In this document: positions 33,378 to 43,835 of the stretch, in pieces
How positions within the stretch are numbered: the first letter of the stretch is position 1
Layout of the letters: each line of letters starts with the position of its first letter
Assembly (NCBI GenBank): GCA_963662175.1
Contig: OY759219.1
Location: 23,974,908-24,038,907 of the forward strand
DNA: 64,000 nucleotides
Source: Aradus depressus
Taxonomy: Eukaryota; Arthropoda; Insecta; Hemiptera; Aradidae
Direction of reading: 5' to 3'
Notes under the pieces: model-generated
The model's database searches: none
The model's input: the letters and a program-made list of their open reading frames with translations, nothing else
What the model was told of the DNA's origin: nothing
Position numbers and translations under genes: made by a program

Positions 33378-35272
33378 TTACATCGGCCGAAAGCCACAAG
33401 CTGGGGGAGGACAAATTGGTCTTGTGCTGATCCTGATCCTAACATTGTTAGGAGGGCAACAGTAGGCTGCAGGGGCCGGAATAGGAGGATACTCGGAGAT
33501 AGGCTTGGGACAGGGCGGGAGGCGGTAAGAGTTGGGGAAGCAAGGAGGGCAACACCATCGTCGATGAGGGTAGGTGACACAAGGGCACTTGGGCTTGGGC
33601 GAAGGGCACTTCTCAGGACATCGAGGAATGGGAGGGCAGACCCGAGGGTAACGTTCCGGAAGTTTACACTTCCACTTGAGAATAATCGGCTTACATCCAT
33701 AGTCCAAGTCGCAGACCGGACGGCAGGGAACCTCTGTGAGCCTTTTCCCAGTCCTCAGGAGGCCTCTTTGGAGACAGTCCAGTCCAGATTTACTGAGTGC
33801 ATACATGTTTCTCGGCGCTAGCATCGCCATTTTCTTAAATTCCACGTCCTACAGTGCTTAGTTAGTGAACCAAGACGCTTTTCCTAGATCACCTAGACAA
33901 AAAAAGATCCTGAGTTACTGAAAAAGAAAATGAAATAGATAAATAAAAAGTTGAGGTACATCTGGGAACTGGAGATGTTTGCAATGCGCAGACGCGGCTG
34001 AACATACAAAGTATAACATTTGATAGTAAGATGTTGCGGAGATTTACAATACATCAGTGGCACATCGATGGATGCTATGGGACGAGATTTCGACCAGAAC
34101 CGGTTTTCAACGCAACAGCGTCATCATCAGTGGCCCATCCCAACCGTACAGCTAGAGGATAAAGGAATTCCTTTGCAGTGGAGGATACATTTTGTTTCTA
34201 TAATTTGAGTTATTATCCCCCCTTCCCTTTGGCCAATTCCGCTGAAACTAATAAGTCGGGTTTTGAGTCTACATATGGAATTTTGTTGTCGATACATTCG
34301 TTATATCAGGATTGTGTCCACTGACAGACAGACAGATTATTTTTGGAATCAGGGTCTCACTAAAAATGTAATTCCGAGGAAAATTCGACTTTGAATTTCT
34401 GACCGATTACATAACTTCTTCTATACTTTGTATAGCTGGGGCATAAAAATGGCAATGAGAGGCTTGAGGGAGGAAAAACACCCAGCGGTGAAGCCTCATG
34501 GAATTATTTCACAAGAGGAAAAGTCTATACCAACCAAAATCTCTTTAACGTTCTTGGGGATTATGGAGTTTTGGATGTAAAATTTTCCGTTTGATGTTTG
34601 AACCCTTATCATGTATCATATATTTTATATTGAATATGTAATGGTCTTAAGAGATAATATAAAATATATACAATATAATAATATAATTGAAGCACCATAG
34701 AAAAAGAAAAAGAAAAATAGTTAGGTACTTTTTGCGACTTATGCCCGGGCTGTAACTACGAGGTCATATCTCGAATTTAAATTCACAGAATCCACACGTT
34801 CCAAGTGAAACATCTTTTAGATTTTTTTTTTTTTTTTTTTCATGATTGAAGTAATTCGTTTAGCTTTATTCTGAGTTAGTGTTAAATAGTTAAAAATGTC
34901 AAAAACTTCAACGGAACATGTTCGACAATTCCATGCTAGACAAAAGCAAATACAGCAACAAGAAAGTCAACATAAAAGTAATTTTTAATAATTACGCTCC
35001 ATTTATATTTTTAAATTATTAAAATGTATTAAAATTTTTTATTTTTTATTGATTAAATTTAAATTGATTAAAATGTTTCTATTCAAAATTAATTGAATTC
35101 AATTTACATATGTAAACTTGAAGGTCTCTTCAACCGTGCGCTTATGTGGCCTGCTTTATATATATGTATATAATCTCATAAAATATGACCTTGTATTCAA
35201 AGCCCGGGCATGAGTCATATTAACTGCATAAAATCTTACCTGATTTCGGAGAGTTCTGAAACCAGAGTTCAT
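33378..35272 (-). CDS. Cys/Pro-rich protein, two exons (paralogue 1)
   Basis: Two coding exons are seen: 35272-35240 (MNSGFRTLRNQ) and 33848-33378, joined across a GTAAGA...CTGTAG intron (33849-35239) in phase 0, giving 167 residues. An in-frame TAG lies about 40 bases before the ATG. Exon 2 reads on without a stop from the acceptor. The protein is basic near the N-terminus, then rich in Cys and Pro, with KPIIL (about 64-68), CPEKC (88-92), KCPC (98-101), LPPCP (121-125) and EYP (130-132). There is no signal peptide or membrane segment. These motifs, in the same order and spacing, recur in the neighbour at 37455-39111, so the pair are tandem paralogues. I do not recognise a named family; small Cys/Pro-rich fast-evolving insect proteins are often sperm proteins, which is only an inference here. 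A shorter product could start at the ATG at residue 18. Confidence 0.72.
34093..34134 (-). ncRNA. Intact hammerhead motif, family 2, in the intron
   Basis: Minus strand: GCCA, CTGATGA, T, GACGC-TGTT-GCGTT, GAA, AACCGGTT, C, TGGT. Stem I is 4 bp (one G-U), stem II 5 bp (one G-U), stem III the self-complementary octamer, cleavage after UUC. It lies in the sense orientation within the intron of paralogue 1. Confidence 0.68.
34200..34450. repeat. REP-B copy
   Basis: Ends with 'accgattacataacttctt' and 'tatagctgggg'. Confidence 0.6.
34732..34773 (-). mobile_element. SINE tail scrap
   Basis: Only 'atgcccgggctgtaactacg' and the adjacent bases. An inverted partner scrap lies at 35185-35222 (+); the pair flank the 34896 ORF. 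Confidence 0.5.
34896..34988 (+). CDS. Short ORF, S-T-E-x-V-R-x-F-x-A-R-Q type N-terminus
   Basis: ATG to TAA, 30 codons, starting MSKTSTEHVRQFHARQK and rich in Gln. The 'TSTE-VR-FRARQK' look recalls the N-termini of some arthropod transposon proteins, so it may be the 5' scrap or first exon of one (AAA|GTAATT could be a donor). It lies antisense in the intron of paralogue 1. Function not known; it may be chance. Confidence 0.3.
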   Translation: MSKTSTEHVRQFHARQKQIQQQESQHKSNF

Positions 35273-35393
35273 CAACCTTATAATTTCCTCAAATTCTTTA
35301 AACTTGCACTATGACAACAATTTAAACTCTCAATTTATTTTTGATTATTTTTTAACTTTCACATCTTCATTGTGGATCCATCGTTTCAATTTT

Positions 35394-35414
35394 CATCGTT
35401 ACCCTGTAACGATG
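35394..35414 (-). promoter_or_regulatory. Inverted-repeat promoter element, paralogue 1
   Basis: A perfect 9-bp inverted repeat with a 3-bp spacer (CATCGTTAC, CCT, GTAACGATG) lies 122 bp upstream of the ATG. The same arms occur 134 bp upstream of paralogue 2 with a different spacer. A second conserved block (35316-35332, aacaatttaaac then a CTCA end) sits 78 bp closer to the gene, at the same spacing in both. Conservation of arms but not spacer suggests a dimeric binding site. Confidence 0.6.
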
Positions 35415-35724
35415 GTCCACAATTGAACAATGTCTCATGAACACTTTTTTTTTTCAAAATGTTTTTGTTTTTTATAACTATTACATATGTTTTATTTGTT
35501 GATATATTTATGTTCGTATAGTTTTTGTATTGAAAATTATTTTTAAATATAATTATTTAAAAAAAAAATTCTAAATAAATAGCTAGAATTATTAATTTAT
35601 ATATATTTTTTTCTACTGCACTTTTCGTCAGAATTATTGATAGCTGTAAAATTTAAAAACTGTGAAAAGTTTTTACATTTGTTATTATTGTTTCATGTGA
35701 TTTTATTTACCGAGCTATAAAAAG

Positions 35725-35965
35725 AATAGGGGAAGTTATGTAACCAGTCAGAAATTCGATATTGAATTTTCATCTGAATTTTCCTACCCCCCTGACGCAA
35801 AAATGTCTGAGATCCCGATAGGTCCCAAAATTATTATTGTATTTATTATATATTATGGGTGGCTTAACACAAAATATAATAACTGCAACTGTAAAAAATG
35901 TATTTACGCGAAATCAATTCACCTGTAATTTCAAAACCCTATAAGGATGATACCTTAACATTTTT
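35725..35965. repeat. REP-B copy
   Basis: Starts with the 'gttatgtaaccagtcagaaa' block. Confidence 0.5.
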
Positions 35966-35999
35966 TGCAGAGATATTGTGAAACACTTAATAAAAAATG

Positions 36000-36146
36000 A
36001 AGAAAAACGTACGTTTTTCAAAAGATATTGTCTATATCACAAATATTAATAATATGGAAGCAACTTCCGTTATTGCTACCCTCTTCATATATGCCTTAAC
36101 AAAATACTAAATGGAAGTTCAACCAGTTTACTTCCACAAAAAACTG
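36000..36146 (-). mobile_element. Ribozyme family 3 element, decayed arm
   Basis: Inverted partner of 36830-37075. The hammerhead is badly mutated (GGGTA-GCAA-TAAC, GGAAG). Confidence 0.5.
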
Positions 36147-36353
36147 TTTTTTTTTTTGGCCTTATGTACGATGCAAATTAGCCATGCCTCTATAAATAAT
36201 GGTTTTACCAACTTATTTACAATATCCATGGCCCCGGGAGGGAGTTCTATCAATAAAATAAAACTCACTCCCGGACGGGATTCGAACCCGCAACCATAGA
36301 GGGACTATGCGACCAAAGCCCTACGCTCTAACCCGCACGGTCACCATGGCCCC
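36147..36353 (-). mobile_element. Second tRNA-derived SINE family, 207 bp
   Basis: Read on the minus strand, it starts GGGGCCATGGTGACCG, has a polymerase III B box GGTTCGAATCC within 'gcgggttcgaatcccgtcc', and ends in 11 A (36147-36157). Its head, body and poly(A) tail differ from the main SINE. One copy in this window. Confidence 0.62.
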
Positions 36354-36434
36354 TTTATTTTATATATTTATATATTTTTTTCGTATATATCATCTTTGAT
36401 TTATTTCATATATGCATATATGTACATATATTTG

Positions 36435-36755
36435 AGAGGGCGCTGGTAGCTCAGTGGTATGCGTGCTTGCCTTCTGAGCTCAAGATAGTGGGTTCTAAAC
36501 CAGACCGAGGCCCTTAGTTTATTTTCTCTGGGAGGTAAAATAAACTTGAGCACATTGTCCTTCGGATGGGACGTTAAGCGATGGTCCCGAGCCTGTACGA
36601 TGTCAGGTGAATAAAAATTTAGGGTTGGCAAAATTTAGGACTCCCACAGTAGAGTCGGGCTCATGTCCACCAGAGTGACGAAAGAGCGCTCTGGTAGTAG
36701 GCGATATGACCTCGTAGTTAAAGACCGGGCATGAGTCATAAAACCTAACCTAACC
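36435..36755 (+). mobile_element. SINE with 12-bp target duplication
   Basis: Flanked by TACATATATTTG (36423-36434 and 36756-36767). It lacks about 30 bp around 'gtactcgttaaagacc' and ends in (CCTAA)n. It is inserted in the family 3 ribozyme element. Confidence 0.92.
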
Positions 36756-36829
36756 TACATATATTTGTATTTTAATCAGTAGGTACATACTATTTGAAAA
36801 AAAAAAAAATCTTTTATTATTAAGATTTC

Positions 36830-37075
36830 AATTTGAGATGAAATTGTATTTTTAATGTTTTCCATATTTTAAAACTTAACCGTACAGGAGGGACAGGGGA
36901 AAACCCCCGCGGGGGCGGAAATAAGGGAACCTTTCGGTTTGTAACCTGGTTGAACTTCCATTTAGTATTGGTTAGTTTAGTTGTGGTGGTGGCAATACCG
37001 AAAGTACTCCCATTTTATATTTTGTGAAATAGACAATATTTTTTTTTAAACGTACGTTTTTCTTTATTTTTTTAA
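36830..37075 (+). mobile_element. Ribozyme family 3 element, other arm
   Basis: Keeps GGTGGCAATACC, GAA, AGTACT, C, CCAT, but the CUGANGA core is deleted. Confidence 0.55.
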
Positions 37076-37454
37076 TTTGCAATTCGCGATTTATCCAATT
37101 TATCCAAAATCTAAGCATCAAATTAAAAGACTCAAAAGTCTATTGAAAATTCTCTAGCATAAACCGTATTAGCTGACATCAATAAGCAAGCACGCATTCC
37201 ACTGAGCTACCGGATAAGTAGAAAATAATTTTTAAGTCCTCTCAAAATAGACTTAGGTATAAGATTTAAGATAGACTGAATATAAAAATAGAAAAAAAAG
37301 ATCAGATCTTGTTATTTTGCGAGATGGCCTTGCATTCCGCGAACTGACCTAAATATTTTGTAAAATAAACAAAATCCGTCTACTTAAAGTACACGTTCAA
37401 ACCATATCATACAAATAAAACCAAAAGTTCAAAGTGAGGGTTCAAAATGTCAAT

Positions 37455-39111
37455 TTAATCACGTTCCAGGTCTTCTTTACTGCATGGAATCTTCTTTTTG
37501 ACTGTTTTCTCTGGTTTGCATGGAGTTGCTTTTTTGGGCGGATCTTTTCCACAGTCGTGTGGAGGACATACAGAAGGAACGTGGATACCTTGAGGGCAAT
37601 GCGGCTTGGGCACCACAGCTTTGGGATACTCAGTGTAGGGCCTGGGACAAGGAGGCAACTTGGAAGTGTTGGGATCACAGGGGCAACAGAACTGGCCTCT
37701 TGATTTCCTTGGACAGGGACACTTGGGCTCTGGCTTGTGACACTTCTCAGGACACAAATTGCAGAGGGGCTCTGGGTACCGTCGCGGCACCCCCGGCTTG
37801 TACGGAAGGATGATTGGTTTGCTTCCGTGGACAGGCTTCAAGAATCCACAACTCTTCTTGCTGTCCGATCCGAATCGAATGTCTTCCGGGAACTTCGTCA
37901 CGCTCAGCAAGCCCCCTTCTGTTTTCCTCAATTTAAGTCCGTCGATTCCAAATTTACTGACGGTACTCATCTTTCTTGATGTCATCAACTTCTTTTTTGA
38001 GAAGTTTCGACGCCGCCCAATGCTTAGATTACGAAGAAACGAACTTTTTAACAAAAGTCGCTCTTTCTGGGTGATCTATAAAAGAAAAGAAACAAGATGT
38101 TAGTGACACCGGAAGCTCAAAGGTAGCGTACTAGCTTACTGACCTCAAGATCGCGGGTTCGAAACACGGCCGAAGCCCTTAGGTTTTTTACCTGGGAACA
38201 CCCAGTCCTTTCCCATCCAGGTCCCCATCCTGTACGTCAGTTACTCGTTAAAAAAAACCCTACCCTAGGTGAATAAAATGTTGACTCATTTCCACCAGCT
38301 ACCCGGCCATATGACTTCGTAGTTGCACTTTAACTAGTGTGCATTTCACTAAATAAAGATATACTTTAAGACTTTGCACAAACATAATTGTATTTCAAAT
38401 GATGATTAACATTTTCTATAGTGATATTGTGAAACACTTAATAAAATATTTTTACGTTTTAAAAAATATTTTTCTTTATCCTTTAATTGAGTTTCAGCCA
38501 AATCGACGTAAAAAGTTGTAAGGTTTATACGGTGGGTTTAACTCAAAATCTCTTACCTCCCAAGGTGAATATATACACATCAAATGTATGATGTTTGAGA
38601 CATTTCTGAATACGACAATTATTTATTTTCACATAAATCAGTTGACTCGTAAATCAGCAACGATATTATCCTATTAATAGATTTATTTTTAAACCCTACC
38701 TTATTTATTATTATTTATTTAATTAACAAATTATATCCAATTTTTTTTTCGTAGAAAAACATTTAATGGCAGGATTTTATTTTTTCTTGCACATTTTTAC
38801 ACGTTTTGGCCTTTTTATTCCAAGTTTTTTAATTTTTTTACTGCACGAAATCCGGGCTCTAGTTATCGTGTTCACTAACACGTACACACGGTCATTTTTT
38901 TTTTATTTTTGAAACTAGGAGGTCGGAAAACATGAACATGCATATATAGTCTTTATTAAAATTTTCTTTTAAATGTTGTATGGCCTAAATCTCTTATCCC
39001 TCTTTGACGAGGAGCTCTCGTGGCAATCAACATTTAAAATGAAAAATAAATTTGCTTAATAAATCATACCTGATTGCGCAGAGCTTCTGACGCCATTTTG
39101 CATATAGCCAT
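37455..39111 (-). CDS. Cys/Pro-rich protein, two exons (paralogue 2)
   Basis: Exon 1 is 39111-39070 (MAICKMASEALRNQ), with an in-frame TAA nine bases before the ATG and a good start context (A at -3, G at +4). Its donor is CAG|GTATGA. Exon 2 is 38075-37455 after the acceptor TTTTCTTTTATAG, in phase 0, giving 220 residues. The N-terminal third is basic (GRRRNFSKKK), which could be a mitochondrial or nucleic-acid-binding region. Then come KPIIL (about 100-104), CPEKC (122-126), KCPC (132-135), LPPCP (154-158), EYP (163-165) and a Lys-rich tail ending in ERD. Exon junction phase, the L-R-N-Q end of exon 1 and motif order match paralogue 1. The long ORF alone would start at a TTG, so the spliced start is preferred. 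Function unknown; sperm structural protein is a guess from composition. Confidence 0.74.
38076..39069 (-). other. Intron of paralogue 2
   Basis: GT-AG intron of 994 bp with a pyrimidine-rich acceptor. It contains a decayed SINE on the opposite strand (about 38104-38335) and REP-B-like sequence; the rest is AT-rich and unremarkable. Confidence 0.68.
38104..38335 (+). mobile_element. Decayed SINE in the intron of paralogue 2
   Basis: Head B box GGTTCGAAACA and body pieces are recognisable; many deletions show it is old. Confidence 0.55.
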
Positions 39112-39244
39112 CTTGTATTAATTCCAAAAAGATCGATCTATTTCCCGTTTGAACCTGTATATATGTGAACAATTTAAACCCTCATTTTTCTAATTTTTTT
39201 TCAAAAAGAAATCATCTTTGTGTTGAATCCATTATTGTATTTTT

Positions 39245-39265
39245 CATCGTTACAGAGTAACGATG
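39245..39265 (-). promoter_or_regulatory. Inverted-repeat promoter element, paralogue 2
   Basis: CATCGTTAC, AGA, GTAACGATG: the same arms as at 35394-35414 with another spacer. A partner block at 39168-39184 lies 77 bp nearer the gene. Confidence 0.6.
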
Positions 39266-39524
39266 TTCAAAATTGTTGAGTAACTGATCTACTATTTTTT
39301 CAGTTTTATAATTTTTTTAGCTGTGACAGATGTTAATATTTTGTTAACACATTTTCTAGATTTATTTTATCCAAAAATTATTTTTAAATTTCAATTCTTG
39401 AAATTCCCTAATAAATATATCTATATATTTATTAGGTAATTTCAAGCTATAGCTGAAATATGAAATTCAAGTATTATTAGTTTACTTCGACTTTTTAGCA
39501 AAAACTATTAAAAATTATGTGATA

Positions 39525-39645
39525 TGGCTGTTACAGGACTTTCTTATACCAACCACGGTTACAGATCACTCTGTTTCCCCCTCCCTTTCTCAAAATAATT
39601 TCATTTTGTCTACTTGTACAGCGTAATCCTGGGATTGGACATTCT
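39525..39645. repeat. Foldback family P, half copy
   Basis: One arm with 'tacaggactttcttatacca'. Confidence 0.5.
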
Positions 39646-39965
39646 TTTACTCAGAAATGCAAAAACTTGATCTCGAATTTTCGCACTATTACAATAGTTC
39701 CTTGTACTAGGTTACTGGCACCAGCACCGGAAGCCAGTCCCTGGTAGATTCTGATGCTGAGACCAGAGCGAAGTAGTACATGTTCCAATTCCTCCCCTAT
39801 TCCAAGGAACTAACTCCATCCTGGACCAATTTCCACCCCAGTAGGATGCCCTATATATTTTTAGAAGATTGGTTTCTATCCTCGGCGGGGAATGGGCGAG
39901 AAGTCTCAGTACAACTGATGATTGATCTCTACAAAGTGAAAAAAAATAAATAAATAAAACTTCTT

Positions 39966-40185
39966 TATAATAATAATAATAATAATAATAATTTTTATTG
40001 TTTAAAGGGATCACCCCTATACAATTGAATCAGTGACCATTACATTTACATTATTAACATAATAATGACACATATAAAACAATAATTACATATGTATATA
40101 AAGGAACCTTTATTTAACAAACTAAATAAATAACATAAATAAATAAAATAAGTAATTACAAATTAATAATAATAATAATAATGTA
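39966..40185. repeat. AAT/TAA microsatellites
   Basis: (TAA)n at about 39966-39992 and again at about 40168-40183, within AT-rich sequence. Confidence 0.7.
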
Positions 40186-40364
40186 ACAAAGACAGTAAAT
40201 ATGGAGTGGGGATGTAGGTGTTGAATATCAATATAATATGTAAGTTGAAGTTCCCTATACTATAGGTATAAGAAACTAAAAAAAAATAATAACAAATTGA
40301 TTATACATTTTTTAAAATTGGTTTTGGTGCTTAAGATCCTTTAGTTTTCATGTTGTTTTTATGA

Positions 40365-40464
40365 TTTATGGTTGGGCTTCTACGACAAGGTCATATCGCC
40401 TACTACCTTTGCGCTCTTTCTTTATTCTGGTGAACATGATATCGACTCTATTATGGGAGTCCTA
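40365..40464 (-). mobile_element. SINE tail fragment joined to an RTE remnant
   Basis: Antisense SINE tail up to 'atgggagtccta', then directly RTE coding sequence. Confidence 0.6.
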
Positions 40465-40830
40465 AGAGATCAATGGACAACTTCAAAAATGGGCGAACAG
40501 AGCCTTTTCGTGTTCGAAAGGAAGGTTCTGCGTAGAATATTTGGAGGAGTGCAATTAGGCCATGCATGGCGCAGACGCAACAACCAGGAGCTCTACGAAC
40601 TATATAGAGAACCAGATGTCCTAAAAGTCATGAAGATTGGGCGGTTAAGATGAGCAGGACATGTAGCCAGGATGGAAGCTGAGGAAATGCCGAAGAAGCT
40701 GCTAATGGAGCCCATTCATGGAGTAAGACGGCGAAGGAGACCTAAGCTGAGATGGGCAGATGGTGGAGGAGGCAGGACCCGTCACCGGGTTGTAGCGCCA
40801 TGATTGATTCATTGATTGATTGAAGGGATC
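40465..40830 (+). pseudogene. RTE-type reverse transcriptase C-terminus and 3' end
   Basis: VFERKVLRRIFGGVQLG, RRRNNQELYELYREPDVLKV and MKIGRLR, then a TGA at about 40651, then AGHVARMEAEEMPKKLL and RRRRRPKLRWADG. It ends 'ggttgtagcgcca' followed by a short TGATTGAT repeat, the usual 3' end of RTE-like elements. A G-run follows. Confidence 0.82.
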
Positions 40831-40838
40831 AATGGAAG

Positions 40839-40865
40839 GGGGGGGGGGGGGGGGGGGGGGGGGGG
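40839..40865. repeat. G homopolymer
   Basis: About 27 consecutive G on the plus strand. Confidence 0.8.
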
Positions 40866-41039
40866 CTAAACTCAAAGACCCCAATTTTCAATACACAAAT
40901 TTTTACTTAAATCTAAAAACCCTTTAAGGACGACACATCAATTTTCGGTAAACTCGGATTAAGGTGAATGGGAGGGGGTGGGGGGGAGGGTTGTCTTACT
41001 CAAAAATCCGAAATTTAATTTGTATTTTTCGAGATGTAC

Positions 41040-41460
41040 CTGCGCTGCTATTCCAAATTCACAAAATTGAATTGAAAATTTGAAGCGTAGTACCTTTGGT
41101 CACTTTTTGATTTGGAAATGTGAAATACTATACCTATTCGGCTACTCTAAGGTATTTAGAACAGGTAGATGCGAACTAGTCCGGATCCACCCGGGGAATG
41201 TTTTGCTGCGATAAGTGATCTACCGGCGGTCAGCTAGAAGCTATCTTCTCTAGTATAAATCCCACCTCTGTATCTCCCAGCATCTGATCCTCTACTTCAG
41301 CTGAAGATCTCCTCTTGTAGATTAACACAAATGCTCTCCCTTTTTCTCGGCCATTATTTACATCTAACACTAAAGAAGATGTAATACTGACTTCATCTTA
41401 TCTGGCGATATATCAACAACGGCAGGTGCTTAAGGTTTACACTTTCTGATATTACACTGA
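41040..41460. other. Unassigned, less AT-rich
   Basis: Contains 'tagtataaatccc' and stretches unlike the surrounding repeats. It could be part of an LTR or other element, but no pair was found. Confidence 0.3.
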
Positions 41461-41464
41461 CTAT

Positions 41465-42260
41465 ATGAGGTGTGATGTATAAAAATACACACATTTAAAT
41501 TATTAAAAAATTAATTATATTTATAATATAAAATCCAAGAAGCAACTGAATTAGTAAATAAATAATATGAATGCATTTTATTTTAAAACAAATGAGTAGA
41601 AAACAAAACACGGCCATCAGCTGTTTTTGAATTAGTGTAGAGGAGTCAATGGTGTGTGGTCTGGGTTGAGATGTGAAGGTGGACGGAGAGTTGTTTAGGC
41701 TGAAGACGTGATGAAATAAGTAGGTGTGAATTAACAGTAAAATTGATGCGCAAAGAAAGTACTATTATTTATTTATTATTACAAAATATATATGCCCAAA
41801 AATATATAACTTTGATTTGAAGAATGGCCAAAATATAAAACAGAAAAAAAAAGGATTGAAATAATTTTAAGAATTTAGTTTTTACTATTTTTCTTTTTGA
41901 TTTTTGTTTCAATGTGTAGTTTTTAATTTTATAATATATGTAGATGTAAGAAAATAAACTCAATTATTTATTCTCGTAAATTCTATGCTTTCCATTTTCC
42001 CTATTATCCCAGTAAGATAATTTAAAAACCTTTGGATTAGATTTAATATTTTTGCAAAATTTAGAAAAACAATATAGCACCTTTTTAAAAATCCAAATGA
42101 AAAGTTGGATAACTGAATTTTTTTAAAAATACGTGCACTTTCTGAAAAATTGCACGTCTTGAACTTTTGATATTTTTTTAGGGCCCTTTTCGAAAACTAC
42201 TGTAGAAATCAAAATTTAGTAAAAGACCAGTTATAAAATTTCTACAGGCAAAATGTGGCA
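41465..42260 (-). repeat. REP-E, inverted copy
   Basis: Opposite-orientation partner of 24950-25680. Confidence 0.5.
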
Positions 42261-42394
42261 ATTTATTGTTTATTTATTTATTTTTATATTTATTATTTGA
42301 AATATATATTTATTTATTTATTTTAATTTTACATAATTTTCTTTACAGTCAGATTTTCAGTGAAAATTTGTTTTTTTTATTATAGTTAGTTTGT

Positions 42395-42690
42395 TAGTTA
42401 TTGTGACTCATGCCCGGGCTTTACCTACGAAGTCACATTGGCTACTAGCAGAGCACTCTTTTGTCGCTCTGTTTGACATGAGTGGGAGTTCTAAATTTTG
42501 TCTACCCAGCTTTATTCATCTAGGATAGTTAGTGGTCCTTAATGAGTGCCTGACATCGCACAGGCTTGTCCCATCCGAAGGACGGCGTGCTCGAGAATTA
42601 TCTCAACTTTCAGATATTAAAACCTAAGTGTTTCGAAACTGCGATTTTGAGATCAGTAGGAGAAAGCTATCTCTGAGCCACCGGCGCCCT
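42395..42690 (-). mobile_element. SINE, antisense, nearly full length
   Basis: Tail to head 'ccaccggcgccc', with moderate decay. Confidence 0.75.
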
Positions 42691-42699
42691 TAATTATAA

Positions 42700-42955
42700 A
42701 AAAAAATTTTTTAGAGAAGGCTCCATTAATTACGTAACTAAATTTTCGAAAATTGAGATCCCTTCCCCCTGCCACACGACCCCCTCCTCGTTCGAAACCA
42801 AAAATGGAAAAAACAATTGCTGTTTGGCTTATCCAGAACCCCATCCAGGATGTTGTTTCAATTTTAAGTTGATTTTCAGCCTAATCAGCCAAAGGGAAGG
42901 AGGGCTCAACTCAAAAATCCCTTCAACTAACGAAATTATAAATGATACTTAACAT
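42700..42955. repeat. REP-B copy
   Basis: REP-B phrases 'attttcagcctaatcagcca' and 'gctcaactcaaaaatccc'. Confidence 0.5.
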
Positions 42956-43105
42956 TTTTGCAGAGATAGTGTGAAACATTTAATAAGAAATATAAAGAAG
43001 AAAGTATCTTTTAAAAAAATACTGTCTATTTCACAAAATATCTATATATAAAATATACGTACTTTCAGTATTGTTACCATCTTCAATAATCCTTTGGTTC
43101 AAATT
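42955..43105 (-). mobile_element. Ribozyme family 3 element, decayed
   Basis: Minus strand: TTGAAGA, T, GGTA-ACAA-TACT, GAA, AGTACG. Confidence 0.5.
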
Positions 43106-43830
43106 TCAGTTAATTTAGCAGGTTTATTTGACTAAATGTTGGTCTTTTTACCAAACAATTTTTGTTTTGACAATTATTTCGATGGGTCTTCTGTTTTGTT
43201 TTCATCACAAAAAGGGCTGCAAGCGTTATCACATCGCTCTCCGATGCCATAATTTGAACTGAAACCTGCACAGTTTCACCATACCGTGTATGAGCTCACG
43301 CCTGTACAGGTTTGCCTGCGCAGGTATACCTGTGCCGGAGCCGTCTTAAGTCAACTACTTTTTAGTCCAAACGATCAATTGATTTTGGACTGAGAGCGAA
43401 AATTTAATTGATTAATAAAACTTTTTTTTTAACTATCATCAAAATAAAAAATTTAGTTCAAGTTGAATATTTATCTGTGGCAGGTCCTAAAATAATAAAT
43501 AAATATAATTTATAGTGTGTACGGGGGTTCCAAATGTAAAATGCCTGAAGGGAACCCGGCCGACGGTAGTCCGGCCACCGGTTCATATAATGACTGAAGT
43601 TATCTACCGCAATAAAACTATCCTATTATCTTGTACAACATTCCTTGGTAGTCCTCCAGGTATAATTACTAGTTTCAACTAAAACAACTATAACTACTGG
43701 CCTAGATCATGGAGCTCCGTAATTTGTATGGACTCAGAAGGAACTCTTGTAAATCCATTCTTTTATCCGTCGGTGAATCAACAATGTACTTAGCTCTCTC
43801 TCTTAAGCTAATCCAAGTTAAGCTAAAAAT
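43106..43830. other. No gene recognised
   Basis: 43345-43420 is a REP-B scrap; 43250-43340 and 43530-43590 are GC-richer without coding signal. Confidence 0.35.
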
Positions 43831-43835
43831 TAATA

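Larger units (their letters stand above)
33849..35239 (-). other. Intron of paralogue 1
   Basis: The donor is CAG|GTAAGA and the acceptor CTGTAG|GAC, both read on the minus strand. The intron holds repeats: a hammerhead-ribozyme unit in the sense orientation of the gene (34093-34134), a REP-B fragment (about 34200-34450), two SINE tail scraps and a 30-codon ORF on the opposite strand (34896-34988). Confidence 0.7.

Noticed and set aside
33353..33821. Other ORFs overlapping paralogue 1 exon 2 on both strands
   Set aside because: They are frame shadows of the GC-rich exon; only the frame with splice support and motifs shared with the neighbour is kept.
37434..38103. Four overlapping ORFs opposite paralogue 2
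   Set aside because: Shadows of the coding exon; no start, splice or homology support.
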